Below are positions 7,096 to 19,827 of a stretch of 64,000 nucleotides of DNA, one piece after another. Both the position numbers and the translations under genes were made by a program. The notes below the pieces were generated by a model. It had not been told where the DNA came from. It was given only the letters and a program-made list of their open reading frames with translations, and did not search any database. The stretch is from Pseudomonas sp. TTU2014-080ASC (GTDB taxonomy: Bacteria; Pseudomonadota; Gammaproteobacteria; Pseudomonadales; Pseudomonadaceae): contig NZ_LKKK01000011.1 of assembly GCF_001446935.1 (NCBI RefSeq), positions 620,001-684,000 on the forward strand, written 5' to 3'. The stretch's first letter is position 1. Each line of letters opens with the position of its first letter.

Positions 7096-8970
7096 ATGAG
7101 TGAGCCATCCCAATTTGCCTTGTTGGGTAAAAAACGCTTTCTGCCATTTTTTCTGACTCAGTTTATCGGGGCTTTCAACGACAACATTTTCAAGCAGTCG
7201 TTGATTCTGGCTATTCTCTTCAAGATCACCACCACCGCAGACAAGGACTTGCTGGTAAACCTGTGTGCCTTGCTGTTTATCCTGCCGTTCTTCCTGTTTT
7301 CGGCGCTTGGTGGGCAGTTCGGTGAGAAGTTCGCCAAGGATGCGCTGATCCGCAATATCAAATTGCTGGAAATCGTCATCATGGCGGTCGGTGCTGCGGG
7401 CGTGGTGATGTCCAATCTGCCGCTGATGCTGGGTGCGTTGTTTGCCATGGGTACCCAGTCGGCGCTGTTCGGTCCGGTTAAGTACTCAATTCTGCCGCAG
7501 CACCTTGAAGAACAGGAGCTGGTGGGTGGTAACGCGCTGGTGGAAATGGGCACCTTTCTGGCGATTCTCACCGGCACGATTGGTGCTGGCATCATCATGG
7601 CGGGCAGTCACTACGCCGAGGTTGTGGCGACAATTGTGGTGGTGGTCGCGGTGCTGGGGTATCTGACCAGTCGCGGTATTCCCAGTGCGCCGGCGGCGCT
7701 GCCGGAGTTGAAACTGGACTGGAATATCTTCCGCCAGACTTGGAGCACCATGAAGCTCGGGTTTCGCCAGACGCCTGCCGTATCGCGCTCGCTGGTGGGT
7801 AACTCCTGGTTCTGGTTTCTCGGTGCGGTGTACCTGACGCAGATACCGGCTTTTGCCAAAGAGTGGCTGCATGGTGATGAAAGCGTTGTAACCCTGATTC
7901 TTACCGTGTTCTCGGTGGGTATCGCCTTGGGTTCGGTGCTGTGTGAGCGCCTGAGTGGGCGCAAGGTGGAAATCGGCCTGGTGCCGTTCGGCTCATTCGG
8001 CTTGACCCTGTTCGGCATATTGCTCTGGTGGAACGCTTCGGGCTTTCCGCAGGGCGCAGTGGATCATGACTGGCTGACCGTATTGAGTGAGCCGCAAGCC
8101 TGGTGGATTTTGGGTTCGATTGCCGGTATCGGCTTGTTCGGCGGTTTCTATATCGTGCCGCTGTACGCGCTGATTCAGTCGCGTACAGCCGAGCATGAAC
8201 GGGCGCGGGTGATTGCGGCAAACAACATCCTTAATGCGCTGTTTATGGTGATTTCAGCGGTTGTCTCGATCCTGTTCCTGAGTGTGGCCGAGCTGTCGAT
8301 CCCGCAGCTGTTCCTGGCCGTTTCGCTGATGAACATCGCGGTCAATAGTTACATCTTCAAGATCGTCCCCGAATTCACCATGCGTTTCCTGATCTGGATG
8401 CTCAGCCATACGATGTACCGGGTTGAGCATAAGAATCTGGAAGCGATTCCTGATGAAGGTGCAGCGGTGTTGGTGTGCAACCACGTGTCCTTTGTCGATG
8501 CCCTGCTGATTGGTGGTGCGATCCGGCGGCCAGTGCGTTTTGTCATGTACTACAAAATCTACAACTTGCCGGTGCTCAACTTTATCTTCCGTACTGCCGG
8601 GACCGTGCCGATTGCCGGGCGTTCGGAAGATTTGCTGATCTACGATGCGGCCTTCCGCAAAATCGCTGAGTACCTACGTAACGGGGAGGTGGTGTGCATT
8701 TTCCCGGAGGGCAAGTTGACCGCTGATGGTGAGATCGACGAGTTCAAGGCGGGCGTTGAGCGCATTATTGAAGAAAACCCAGTACCGGTAGTGCCGATGG
8801 CGCTGCAAGGGTTGTGGGGCAGTTTCTTTAGCCGTGATCCCAAGAAGGGCTTTTTCAAGCGCTTCTGGTCGCGAATTACTCTGGTTGCGGGGCGGGCGAT
8901 TCCGGCTGAGCTGGCGAACCGTGAGTTTCTACAGAAGAAAGTCAGCGAGCTGCGAGGCGAGCACCGCTAA
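7096..8970 (+). CDS. MFS transporter fused to 1-acylglycerol-3-phosphate acyltransferase (LplT-PlsC type)
   Basis: The first 420 or so residues form an MFS permease resembling the lysophospholipid flippase LplT (FLTQFIGAFNDNIFKQSL at the start). The C-terminal 190 residues form a PlsC acyltransferase with NHVSFVD (the catalytic H-x4-D pair, His near residue 462), FPEGKLTADGEI and VPMALQGLWG. The fusion should bring lysophospholipid inward and re-acylate it, a repair pathway carried out in E. coli by separate LplT and Aas. Aas also has an acyl-ACP synthetase domain, which is absent here. The ATG at 7096 has AAGGA upstream; earlier in-frame codons encode unconserved Arg-rich text. A terminator follows. 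Confidence 0.9.
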   Translation: MSEPSQFALLGKKRFLPFFLTQFIGAFNDNIFKQSLILAILFKITTTADKDLLVNLCALLFILPFFLFSALGGQFGEKFAKDALIRNIKLLEIVIMAVGAAGVVMSNLPLMLGALFAMGTQSALFGPVKYSILPQHLEEQELVGGNALVEMGTFLAILTGTIGAGIIMAGSHYAEVVATIVVVVAVLGYLTSRGIPSAPAALPELKLDWNIFRQTWSTMKLGFRQTPAVSRSLVGNSWFWFLGAVYLTQIPAFAKEWLHGDESVVTLILTVFSVGIALGSVLCERLSGRKVEIGLVPFGSFGLTLFGILLWWNASGFPQGAVDHDWLTVLSEPQAWWILGSIAGIGLFGGFYIVPLYALIQSRTAEHERARVIAANNILNALFMVISAVVSILFLSVAELSIPQLFLAVSLMNIAVNSYIFKIVPEFTMRFLIWMLSHTMYRVEHKNLEAIPDEGAAVLVCNHVSFVDALLIGGAIRRPVRFVMYYKIYNLPVLNFIFRTAGTVPIAGRSEDLLIYDAAFRKIAEYLRNGEVVCIFPEGKLTADGEIDEFKAGVERIIEENPVPVVPMALQGLWGSFFSRDPKKGFFKRFWSRITLVAGRAIPAELANREFLQKKVSELRGEHR

Positions 8971-8983
8971 GCTTTGATGCCCG

Positions 8984-9022
8984 AAAACGCCGCCCTTGGT
9001 TATGCCATAGGGCGGCGTTTTT
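8984..9022. terminator. Bidirectional Rho-independent terminator
   Basis: AAAACGCCGCCCT (8984-8996) pairs with AGGGCGGCGTTTT (from 9009) around a 12-base loop, followed by further T residues. It serves both the acyltransferase fusion and the convergent LRR-kinase gene. Confidence 0.85.
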
Positions 9023-9026
9023 GTTT

Positions 9027-10310
9027 TCAGGCTTTAAGTGCTTGCAGCACAGCCTTGAGTGTTGGTCGCGGCTGAGTTTCGCTCATGCAGGCATGGCTTA
9101 GCTGCATTAAGGCTGTTGGTGCAGTGGGACAGCGTTGCAGTAACTCTTCCAGCAGAATGCCTAATGCCCGGGTTTCGATGGCTTGCAGTATTTGCCCTGT
9201 GGCACTGTCGGGCTCAAAGAATGACGCTGCACCAAAGTCGCCGAGCAGGGTGTGGCCGTTCTGCTCAACCAACAGGTTATGCCCGTAAAGATCGCCATGC
9301 AGGATGCCACGTTGATGCAGGTGAGCTGCGGCTGAAGCGGCGCTGTGGGCGATGTTCAGTACTCGTTCAAGGCTGAACTGGGCGTGTTCTTCGTAGCAAT
9401 CACGGCTGCAGCTGGCCAGTGAAGGTGGCTCAGCGAGGTTGGTGTAGCTGTCGGGGATTCGCTCAAGCACCAGGCCGGGAGCTTCATCTGGCTGCGTTTG
9501 CAGCGCGCCGATAACGCGGATCAGGTTCGGGTGTTCACCGGCTTTAAGGCAGGCGGCCATTTCGCAGTGGGGCAGACCGTCGCTGGTCATCTGACCTTTG
9601 AATTGTTTGACCGCAACGGCTTGGGCAGGCTTGCCTGCGGGTTGCCACTGAGCGGCATGGATGATTCCGGAAGCGCCCTGACCGAGCAACTCGGCAAACT
9701 CAAGTTCCCAGCGCTTAATGTGTCTAGCCGCTGGCGTTGTCTCCAAAGCGGCTGTAAATGGATTACCGGCAAATGCTAACCAGGCTAGTTTTGGCAGCTC
9801 GCCGAGCCATTCCGGCAGGTTGTGTAACTGATTGGCGGAGATGCGCAGTAGCTCAAGGTTTTTGCAGTTGCTCAGGCTGGAAGGCAGTTCACTGAGTTGG
9901 TTGCCCGCCAGCATCAGTTTTTGCAGGCGTTCGCATCGGCCCAGTTCATCGGGGAGCTGGCGAATGCGGTTGTCGGTGAGGATCAGCCAGCGCAGTCGCG
10001 GCGGCAGCGCTTTAGCCGATACCTGCGTAATCTGGCAGGACTTGAAACCGACCATTTCCAGTTGTGGGCATTGGCCGAGCACTGGCGGCAGTTCAGTGAA
10101 CGGGTTGCCTGAACAGAACAGCACGCGCAGCTTGCGTAATCTGGGCAGGTCATCCGGCAAGCCGCTGAGCTGGTTGTTGGAGAGATTGAGGATTTCCAGA
10201 CTGTCCGCCAGCTCGAACACTTCTGGCGGCAGTTCCCGCAGGTTGGCCGACAGATCAAGGCGGGTGATGCCTTTCAGTTCGCCGCTGCGCAGTTGTTCGA
10301 GGGTGTGCAT
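9027..10310 (-). CDS. Leucine-rich-repeat protein kinase
   Basis: The 427-residue protein joins about seven leucine-rich repeats (residues 14-187; units such as LEILNLSNNQLSGLPDDL) to a eukaryote-like protein kinase domain (about 203-427). Kinase landmarks are the glycine loop LGQGASGII (209-217), the ATP lysine in VAVK (Lys235), the catalytic loop HGDLYGHN (Asp340, Asn345) and DFGAA (Asp358). The catalytic loop has Tyr where HRDLK kinases have Lys, and Gly for the Arg. No signal peptide is seen, so it should act in the cytoplasm. LRRs usually bind proteins, suggesting target or regulator recognition. It shares a hairpin region with metH upstream but is probably separately expressed. Confidence 0.88.
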   Translation of the reverse strand: MHTLEQLRSGELKGITRLDLSANLRELPPEVFELADSLEILNLSNNQLSGLPDDLPRLRKLRVLFCSGNPFTELPPVLGQCPQLEMVGFKSCQITQVSAKALPPRLRWLILTDNRIRQLPDELGRCERLQKLMLAGNQLSELPSSLSNCKNLELLRISANQLHNLPEWLGELPKLAWLAFAGNPFTAALETTPAARHIKRWELEFAELLGQGASGIIHAAQWQPAGKPAQAVAVKQFKGQMTSDGLPHCEMAACLKAGEHPNLIRVIGALQTQPDEAPGLVLERIPDSYTNLAEPPSLASCSRDCYEEHAQFSLERVLNIAHSAASAAAHLHQRGILHGDLYGHNLLVEQNGHTLLGDFGAASFFEPDSATGQILQAIETRALGILLEELLQRCPTAPTALMQLSHACMSETQPRPTLKAVLQALKA

Positions 10311-10331
10311 GCCAATCCTGTTGAAATGAAA

Positions 10332-10354
10332 GAGGCCCGCACTGGGCGGGCCTC
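10332..10354 (-). terminator. Terminator of metH
   Basis: GAGGCCCGC pairs with GCGGGCCTC (9 bp, 5-base loop). In the metH direction the stem is followed by TTTCATTT, a short and broken T-tract, so termination may be partial. Confidence 0.65.
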
Positions 10355-10371
10355 GGGTTGAAACGGAATAA

Positions 10372-14082
<3,711 letters not shown>

Positions 14083-14242
14083 GAGTAACTACCTGAAGGA
14101 AAAGCAAAGACGCAGAATGATACCAAAGCTGCATGGATTTTCCGTGTGTTGGTGGTGTGCATGAATTTCACTCATGTTGGAGTTGGTGCATCTTATGCAA
14201 GCCCGGCTAGAATCAACTTTGGTCTTATACAAGGAAGGTTCT

Positions 14243-16525
14243 ATGCCTCACCGCTTGGTGTTATTTATCTGCTGTTTTTTCATTGGCCCGTTGCAAGCCG
14301 CTCAACCGCTTTCATACAGCCGCGATATCCAGCCAATTTTTACTCGCAACTGTGTAGCCTGCCATGCTTGCTATGACTCACCGTGCCAATTGAATCTGGG
14401 CAGTGGAGAGGGGGCGGCGCGTGGGGCTAATCAAATCCCTGTTTATGATGGTGGTCGTACAAAGGTGCAGGCCACTACACGTCTCTATGTTGATGCTCAC
14501 TCACCAGAGGCTTGGCAGCGTAAAGGCTTCTATTCAGTGCTTGAGCAGCAAAGTAGCCAGGCATCATTAATGGCGCGCATGCTGACATTGGGCCACAGTC
14601 AGCCTGTAGTCCCAAATAAGAAGCTGCCGGATAGCCTGGAGCTTGGAATCAATCGCACAAATCAGTGCCCGTTGCCGGGTGATTTCAGTGCTTATGCCGC
14701 GAAAAATCCGGCGGCTGGTATGCCATTCGCTGTAACAGGATTGCAGCCCGAGGATTACCAGACCTTACAAACCTGGTTACAGCAGGGGGCGGTGGTTGAT
14801 CAGGAGCCAGTACAGGCTACAGAGCAGGAAATCGGGCAAATTTCCATCTGGGAAAAGTTTCTGAATCAGCCCGGTGCCCGTCAGTCGCTGGTGTCGCGAT
14901 GGTTGTATGAGCACCTGTTCCTGGCGCATCTGTATTTCTCCGGGAGTGAGAGCAAACACTTTTTTCAGGTTGTACGCTCGCGTACGCCCAGCGGTGAGCC
15001 GGTTGATCTGATCGCCACACGCCGACCGAATGATGATCCGGGTACTGACTTCCATTACCGGATCATTCCAGTGCAAGGCGTGATCGTGCATAAAACCCAT
15101 ATCACCTATGCCCTGAGTCCGGCCAAGCTGGAGCGGATCAAGTCATTGTTTCATGGCACAGACTGGCAGGCCGACGCCGTACCTGGTTACGGTATCCAGC
15201 GCCGCGCCAATCCGTTTGAGACCTTCTCTGCAATCCCTGCACAGGCGCGTTATCAGTTCATGCTGGACGATGCCGAATATTTCACGCGCACCTTTATCCG
15301 TGGTCCGGTATGTCGCGGACAGATCGCAACCGATGTCATTCGTGACAACTTCTGGGTGATCTATCAGGACCCGGCGCATGATCTGTTTATTACGGATGCA
15401 AACTACCGAGCTCAAGCCGAGCCGCTATTGGCCATGCCAGGTCAGATGGATGGCATTACTGATCTGCCAGCTTTGTGGCGCAGCTACCGTAACAAACGCA
15501 ATGAATATGGTGAGTTGCGTACGGAGCGGTACGCCGACGATGTTCATCCAAGCTGGTCCCACCTGTGGGCCGGCAATGACAATGCGCTGCTGACAATATT
15601 CCGCCAGCATGACAGTGCCTCCGTGCGCAAAGGCCTTGTGGGGGAGATTCCGCAGACCATCTGGTTGATGGATTACCCTCTGTTTGAGCGCACTTACTAC
15701 CAGCTAGTGGTCAACTTCGATGTGTTCGGCAATGTGTCGCATCAGGCGCAGACGCGTTTGTACTTCGATCTGATCCGCAATGGTGCAGAGGTCAACTTTT
15801 TGCGTTTGATGCCGCCAGGGGCGCGTGAGACCTATATTGATGACTGGTATCAGGACAGTGGCAAATTAAAGTGGTGGCTGGACTATTCAGTTGATATCGA
15901 CACAGATACCGAAACCGGTTTGAAGCTGCCGGAGCATGACCCGAAGACGGCTTTTGCCGAGAAACTACTGGAGCGTTATGGCAGCCTCAATGCCCGTCCA
16001 GACCCAATCAACCGTTGTCGCGGTGCCTATTGCTACCGGAACGGTTTACAGCCTGTTCAGCAGGATGCAGAGCAAGCCTTAAGTCGCCTGGCCAGTAAAC
16101 CGGCTGCTAGCCTGAAGGTCATTGACCACCTCCCTGAGGCAACCATGATTCGCGTTGAGCTGCCAGACGGTAAACGCGAGGTTTACAGCATGCTACGCAA
16201 CCGCGCTCACTCCAACGTAGCCTTCATGCTGGGTGAGGAGCGCCGTTATCAGCCTGCGTTGGACACGCTGACAATTTATCCGGGGGTGTTCAGCAGCTAT
16301 CCGAACTTCATGTTCAATGTGCCTGCTGCACAGGTCCCTGAGTTTGTAGCAGTGATGGAGAGGGCGCGAGACCAAGCAGCATTCGAACGTGTGGTTGAGC
16401 GCTGGGGAATTCGCCGTACTCATCCGCAGTTCTGGTTTTACTTCCATGATCTGACGGATTACATCCAGCAGAACGAGCCGGTTGAGGCGGGTGTGTTGGA
16501 TATGAACCGTTACGAGAATCTGTAA
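14243..16525 (+). CDS. cti: Fatty acid cis/trans isomerase
   Basis: Cti is a periplasmic haem protein that converts cis-unsaturated acyl chains of membrane lipids to trans, stiffening the membrane under solvent or heat stress; it is typical of Pseudomonas and Vibrio. The 760-residue protein has a signal peptide (about residues 1-20) and a cytochrome-c-type haem motif CVACH (Cys37, Cys40, His41) followed by a Cys-rich CYDSPC. The rest matches the long Cti body with no recognised subdomains. The start at 14243 has a strong AAGGAAGG site; an earlier in-frame ATG would add a poor leader. It is divergent from metH and convergent with the chemoreceptor gene. Confidence 0.95.
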   Translation: MPHRLVLFICCFFIGPLQAAQPLSYSRDIQPIFTRNCVACHACYDSPCQLNLGSGEGAARGANQIPVYDGGRTKVQATTRLYVDAHSPEAWQRKGFYSVLEQQSSQASLMARMLTLGHSQPVVPNKKLPDSLELGINRTNQCPLPGDFSAYAAKNPAAGMPFAVTGLQPEDYQTLQTWLQQGAVVDQEPVQATEQEIGQISIWEKFLNQPGARQSLVSRWLYEHLFLAHLYFSGSESKHFFQVVRSRTPSGEPVDLIATRRPNDDPGTDFHYRIIPVQGVIVHKTHITYALSPAKLERIKSLFHGTDWQADAVPGYGIQRRANPFETFSAIPAQARYQFMLDDAEYFTRTFIRGPVCRGQIATDVIRDNFWVIYQDPAHDLFITDANYRAQAEPLLAMPGQMDGITDLPALWRSYRNKRNEYGELRTERYADDVHPSWSHLWAGNDNALLTIFRQHDSASVRKGLVGEIPQTIWLMDYPLFERTYYQLVVNFDVFGNVSHQAQTRLYFDLIRNGAEVNFLRLMPPGARETYIDDWYQDSGKLKWWLDYSVDIDTDTETGLKLPEHDPKTAFAEKLLERYGSLNARPDPINRCRGAYCYRNGLQPVQQDAEQALSRLASKPAASLKVIDHLPEATMIRVELPDGKREVYSMLRNRAHSNVAFMLGEERRYQPALDTLTIYPGVFSSYPNFMFNVPAAQVPEFVAVMERARDQAAFERVVERWGIRRTHPQFWFYFHDLTDYIQQNEPVEAGVLDMNRYENL

Positions 16526-16536
16526 GCCGGGAAGGG

Positions 16537-16593
16537 CGCACTGCCTTGCGCAGTGCGTGTCAGGGCTGTTACCGGTTGAAGGGTAACAGCCCT
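16537..16593. terminator. Two hairpins between convergent cti and chemoreceptor genes
   Basis: The first stem is CGCACTGC / GCAGTGCG (16537-16557). The second is AGGGCTGTTACC / GGTAACAGCCCT (16562-16593, 12 perfect pairs). Neither has a clear T-run, so they may act as weak terminators or transcript-end stabilisers for both genes. Confidence 0.55.
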
Positions 16594-16599
16594 GCAGGC

Positions 16600-18165
16600 T
16601 TAACGGTTAAAGCGCGCAACCAGTGCGTACTGGCCGTTGGCAGTCGCAGTCAGGGCTTCGCTGAGCATTGCGGTGTCGTGAGCTTCCGAAGCGGTCTGAT
16701 CCGCCAGCACTGCAATGGTTGTAATGCTGCGGTTAACCTCTTCAGCTACAGCGCTTTGCTCTTCGGCAGCGGCAGCAATTTGGTTGGTCATATCGGTGAT
16801 GTTGGCGACTGCCTCGCTGATGCCTGCCAGTGCTTCATCTGCTTCCTGGACGCGTTCAACACCTTCCAGCGCCTGTTGACGGCCAACTTCCATTGTCGCC
16901 ACGGCTTCTTCTGCGGTGCGCTGCAGTTTGGCAATCAGTTGGTGGATCTGTCCGGTGGACTCAGCGGTACGCTGAGCCAGTGAGCGAACTTCGTCTGCTA
17001 CTACAGCAAAGCCGCGACCCATTTCACCGGCGCGAGCTGCTTCGATGGCTGCGTTGAGGGCGAGCAGGTTGGTTTGGTCGGCGATGCCTTTAATCACATC
17101 GACGACGCCACCAATCTCGTTGCTGTCCTGAGCCAGCCGAGTGACAGTTTCGCCGGTATCGCCGACTGATTCGGACAGGCGCTGGATAGCCTCGCGGGTT
17201 TCGCTGGCAATTACGCGGCCTGCGGTGGTCAGGCGGTTGGCTTCCTGAGTGGCGGTGGCGGTGCGGGCGACGTTGCTGGCAACTTCCTGTGTGGTAGCGG
17301 CCATTTCGTTGATGGCAGTTGCCACCTGATCGGTTTCAATACGCTGGCGTTCAAGGCTTGTGGAGCTGTTGTGCGCCAGCGTATCAGCTTGCTGGGCCTG
17401 CAATGTGAGCTGCTCGGCAGTATCCTGCAGGCGAGTCAGGCAGGTTTTCAGGCGGGCGTCCTGACTGATCAGCGACATCTCCAGACGACCTTGTTTGCCG
17501 CGACTGTCGGTGTACATCTGAGCGATCAGCGGGTCAGATGTTGTCTGGTCAACAACCCGCAGCAGGCTATCAACGCCGCGTTGCTGCCATTTCAATCCAG
17601 CCAGGCCCAGCGGCACGGCGAGGATCGCAGCCAACGCAAAGCCCCAGGTGGAGTCGAGCCAGGCACCAACCATAAAACTGATCTGGCTGATCAGGATGAA
17701 GGGCAGCCAGTTTTTGAGCACCGGCAGCCAGCTGTCTCGCTTGGGAATCGGCGATTTTCCGCTGTTGATACGCTCATAAAGTGCTTGGGCGCGGGTGATT
17801 TGTTCCGGCGTGGGTTTGACCCGGACCGATTCATAACCAACCACCTGATTGTTTTCCAGTACCGGCGTGACGTAGGCATTGACCCAATAGTGGTCGCCGT
17901 TCTTGCAGCGGTTTTTAACAATACCCATCCAAGGCTGACCCTTTTTCAGGGTCTCCCACATGTGCTGGAAGACAGCCGGAGGCACATCCGGGTGACGCAC
18001 CAAGTTGTGCGGGGCGCGAATTAGTTCGTCACGCGTAAAACCACTGATATCAACGAAGGCATCGTTGCAGTAGGTGATCTGGCCTTTGAGGTCAGTAGTG
18101 GAGATCAGGCGCTGCTGCGCGGGAAATGTCCGCTCACGCTGAGTAACAGGTTGGTTATTACGCAT
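16600..18165 (-). CDS. PAS-domain methyl-accepting chemotaxis protein (Aer-like)
   Basis: This is a chemoreceptor of the aerotaxis type. Residues 15-115 form a PAS domain ([53 protein letters not shown]), as in Aer, where it binds FAD. Two hydrophobic segments lie at about 153-190. The cytoplasmic signalling domain contains the near-invariant hairpin text [20 protein letters not shown] and [16 protein letters not shown] that contacts CheA and CheW. The 521-residue length fits the Aer class with no periplasmic domain. FAD use is inferred from the family. A sigma-28-type promoter lies directly upstream, in keeping with co-expression with flagellar genes. Confidence 0.92.
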   Translation of the reverse strand: MRNNQPVTQRERTFPAQQRLISTTDLKGQITYCNDAFVDISGFTRDELIRAPHNLVRHPDVPPAVFQHMWETLKKGQPWMGIVKNRCKNGDHYWVNAYVTPVLENNQVVGYESVRVKPTPEQITRAQALYERINSGKSPIPKRDSWLPVLKNWLPFILISQISFMVGAWLDSTWGFALAAILAVPLGLAGLKWQQRGVDSLLRVVDQTTSDPLIAQMYTDSRGKQGRLEMSLISQDARLKTCLTRLQDTAEQLTLQAQQADTLAHNSSTSLERQRIETDQVATAINEMAATTQEVASNVARTATATQEANRLTTAGRVIASETREAIQRLSESVGDTGETVTRLAQDSNEIGGVVDVIKGIADQTNLLALNAAIEAARAGEMGRGFAVVADEVRSLAQRTAESTGQIHQLIAKLQRTAEEAVATMEVGRQQALEGVERVQEADEALAGISEAVANITDMTNQIAAAAEEQSAVAEEVNRSITTIAVLADQTASEAHDTAMLSEALTATANGQYALVARFNR

Positions 18166-18195
18166 AGCGAAAAAAATTCCTTGAACGTTACCAAT

Positions 18196-18222
18196 ACTTC
18201 GGCTGCAACGTGCGGAAGTTTA
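18196..18222 (-). promoter_or_regulatory. FliA (sigma-28) type promoter of the chemoreceptor gene
   Basis: Read on the minus strand, TAAA is followed by 15 bases and GCCGAAGT. This is a close match to the flagellar sigma consensus TAAA-N15-GCCGATAA. It ends about 30 bases before the start codon at 18165, so the leader would be short. Confidence 0.65.
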
Positions 18223-18447
18223 GGTTTTTAAACGAATAAATCGTTAAGTGAGTAATCGCAGGCAGATAAGAAAAAGCGCTGCGTGTGCGTTTCAGGCTTG
18301 TGCGCGTCAAATTAGCCCGATGCTGCTCTGGTGGAGCGGCAGCTCATTATTGAAAGATTGTACAACAGTACTTTGTTATGGGACTAATCAGTCACCAGAT
18401 AGGTCTTTTAAGTCAGGTATTATTCACGGCCTGAGGAGAGCACCTGA

Positions 18448-19503
18448 ATGAATACCTTGTTGTTGCATTGCCGAGCCGGATTTGAAAACGAGTTATGCGC
18501 TGAAATCACCGATCAGGCTGCGCGTCTGGGGGTTTCCGGTTATGCCAAAGCCAAACCTAGCTCGGCATTCGCTGAATTTATTTGTACGGAAGAAGGCGGG
18601 GCCGAGCGTTTGACCCACGAGCTTCGGTTCAGCGAGTTGATCTTCGCTCGTCAGTGGGCGTGGGGTGGCTTTATTCAACTGCCGGAACAGGATCGCATCA
18701 GCGTGCTGCTGGAGCAGCTTGAGGTCGCTCCGGGGTTCGGCAGCCTCTGGTTGGAGGTGTTGGACACCAACGAAGGCAAGGAACTCTCCACCTTTTGTAA
18801 GAAGTTTGAAGTGCCGCTGCGTAATGCGCTGCGTAAGGCCGGCAAATTGCAGGATGATGTGCGCAAGCCGCGTCTGCTGCTGACATTTAAGAGTGGCCGT
18901 GAAGTGTTCTTGGGCCAGGCCGAACAGAACAATTCAGCGCTTTGGCCGATGGGGATTCCACGCCTTAAGTTCCCCCGCGAAGCGCCCAGCCGGTCGACGC
19001 TCAAACTGGAGGAGGCATGGCACACCTTTATTCCTCGTGAACAGTGGGATGAGCGGCTCTCTGATGAAATGACGGCGGTCGATCTCGGCGCAGCACCCGG
19101 GGGCTGGACGTACCAGCTGGTTAAGCGTGGCATGCTGGTAACTGCGATCGATAACGGCCCCATGGCAGAAAGCCTGATGGACACAGGGCTGGTAAATCAT
19201 CTGATGGTCGACGGTTTTGTCTGGAAACCCAAGCAGCCGGTGGATTGGATGGTTTGCGATATCGTGGAAAAGCCCGCGCGAACGGCGGCCATGCTGGCAG
19301 AGTGGATTGGCGGTGGTCATTGTCGCGAAGCGGTGGTCAATCTGAAATTGCCCATGAAGCAGCGCTACGCCGAAGTGGTACGTCTGCTGGATCGCCTGCG
19401 TGAAGATTTTGCTTTACGCAAAATCAAAGTCAGCATCGCCTGCAAGCAGCTTTATCACGATCGTGAAGAAGTCACCTGTCACTTGCGACGTCTGAGCAAA
19501 TAA
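18448..19503 (+). CDS. rlmM: 23S rRNA 2'-O-ribose methyltransferase RlmM
   Basis: RlmM (YgdE) uses S-adenosylmethionine to methylate the ribose of C2498 in 23S rRNA. The 351-residue protein matches the family length. An N-terminal THUMP-like RNA-binding part (about 1-170) precedes a Rossmann methyltransferase domain. The SAM loop is VDLGAAPGGWTYQL, a catalytic Asp lies in WMVCDIVEKP, and the Lys in NLKLPMKQRY completes the K-D-K-E set. GGAG upstream supports the ATG. It is divergent from the chemoreceptor across a 282-base gap without other genes, and tusA follows at 72 bases behind a small hairpin. Confidence 0.95.
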   Translation: MNTLLLHCRAGFENELCAEITDQAARLGVSGYAKAKPSSAFAEFICTEEGGAERLTHELRFSELIFARQWAWGGFIQLPEQDRISVLLEQLEVAPGFGSLWLEVLDTNEGKELSTFCKKFEVPLRNALRKAGKLQDDVRKPRLLLTFKSGREVFLGQAEQNNSALWPMGIPRLKFPREAPSRSTLKLEEAWHTFIPREQWDERLSDEMTAVDLGAAPGGWTYQLVKRGMLVTAIDNGPMAESLMDTGLVNHLMVDGFVWKPKQPVDWMVCDIVEKPARTAAMLAEWIGGGHCREAVVNLKLPMKQRYAEVVRLLDRLREDFALRKIKVSIACKQLYHDREEVTCHLRRLSK

Positions 19504-19513
19504 CCCGTTGATT

Positions 19514-19535
19514 CCCGGCGATGTCATTCGCCGGG
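19514..19535 (+). terminator. Hairpin after rlmM
   Basis: CCCGGCGA pairs with TCGCCGGG around a 6-base loop, followed by GGCTTTCC. The T-run is short, so it may act as a weak terminator. Confidence 0.5.
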
Positions 19536-19575
19536 GCTTTCCGCCAGAATAGCGGCTTGTTACCGGAGCTATCTG

Positions 19576-19827
19576 ATGCCACTGCAAAGTACTGCTACCC
19601 CAGACGACACCCTTGATGCCAGCGGGCTGAACTGCCCTGAACCGGTCATGATGCTGCACAACAAAGTGCGTGATTTGGCTGCTGGCGGTTTGCTCAAGGT
19701 GATCGCCACTGACCCGTCTACCCGCCGCGATATTCCCAAATTCTGCATGTTCCTGGGCCACGAACTGGTCGAGCAGGTGGATGAGGGCGACATCTATCTG
19801 TACCTGATCCGCAAAAAGAACGACTGA
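19576..19827 (+). CDS. tusA: TusA-family sulfur carrier protein
   Basis: The 83-residue protein is a TusA/SirA-like sulfur carrier, a small cytoplasmic protein that passes persulfide sulfur from a cysteine desulfurase toward tRNA thiolation or cofactor synthesis. The acceptor motif is [14 protein letters not shown] (Cys20). A second segment, [19 protein letters not shown], is also family-typical. Its stop overlaps the start of the next gene by one base (TGATG), suggesting co-expression. Assignment as the tRNA-2-thiouridine TusA rather than a paralogue rests on overall similarity, and a full Tus relay is not visible here. Confidence 0.85.
   Translation: MPLQSTATPDDTLDASGLNCPEPVMMLHNKVRDLAAGGLLKVIATDPSTRRDIPKFCMFLGHELVEQVDEGDIYLYLIRKKND

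Noticed and set aside
14083..14242. Cobalamin riboswitch upstream of metH
   Set aside because: The gap is too short and lacks B12-box-like sequence or the needed set of stems.
18248..18451. Small frame of 67 codons between the chemoreceptor and rlmM
   Set aside because: No family, no ribosome site, Cys/Ser-rich text, and it runs into the rlmM start.
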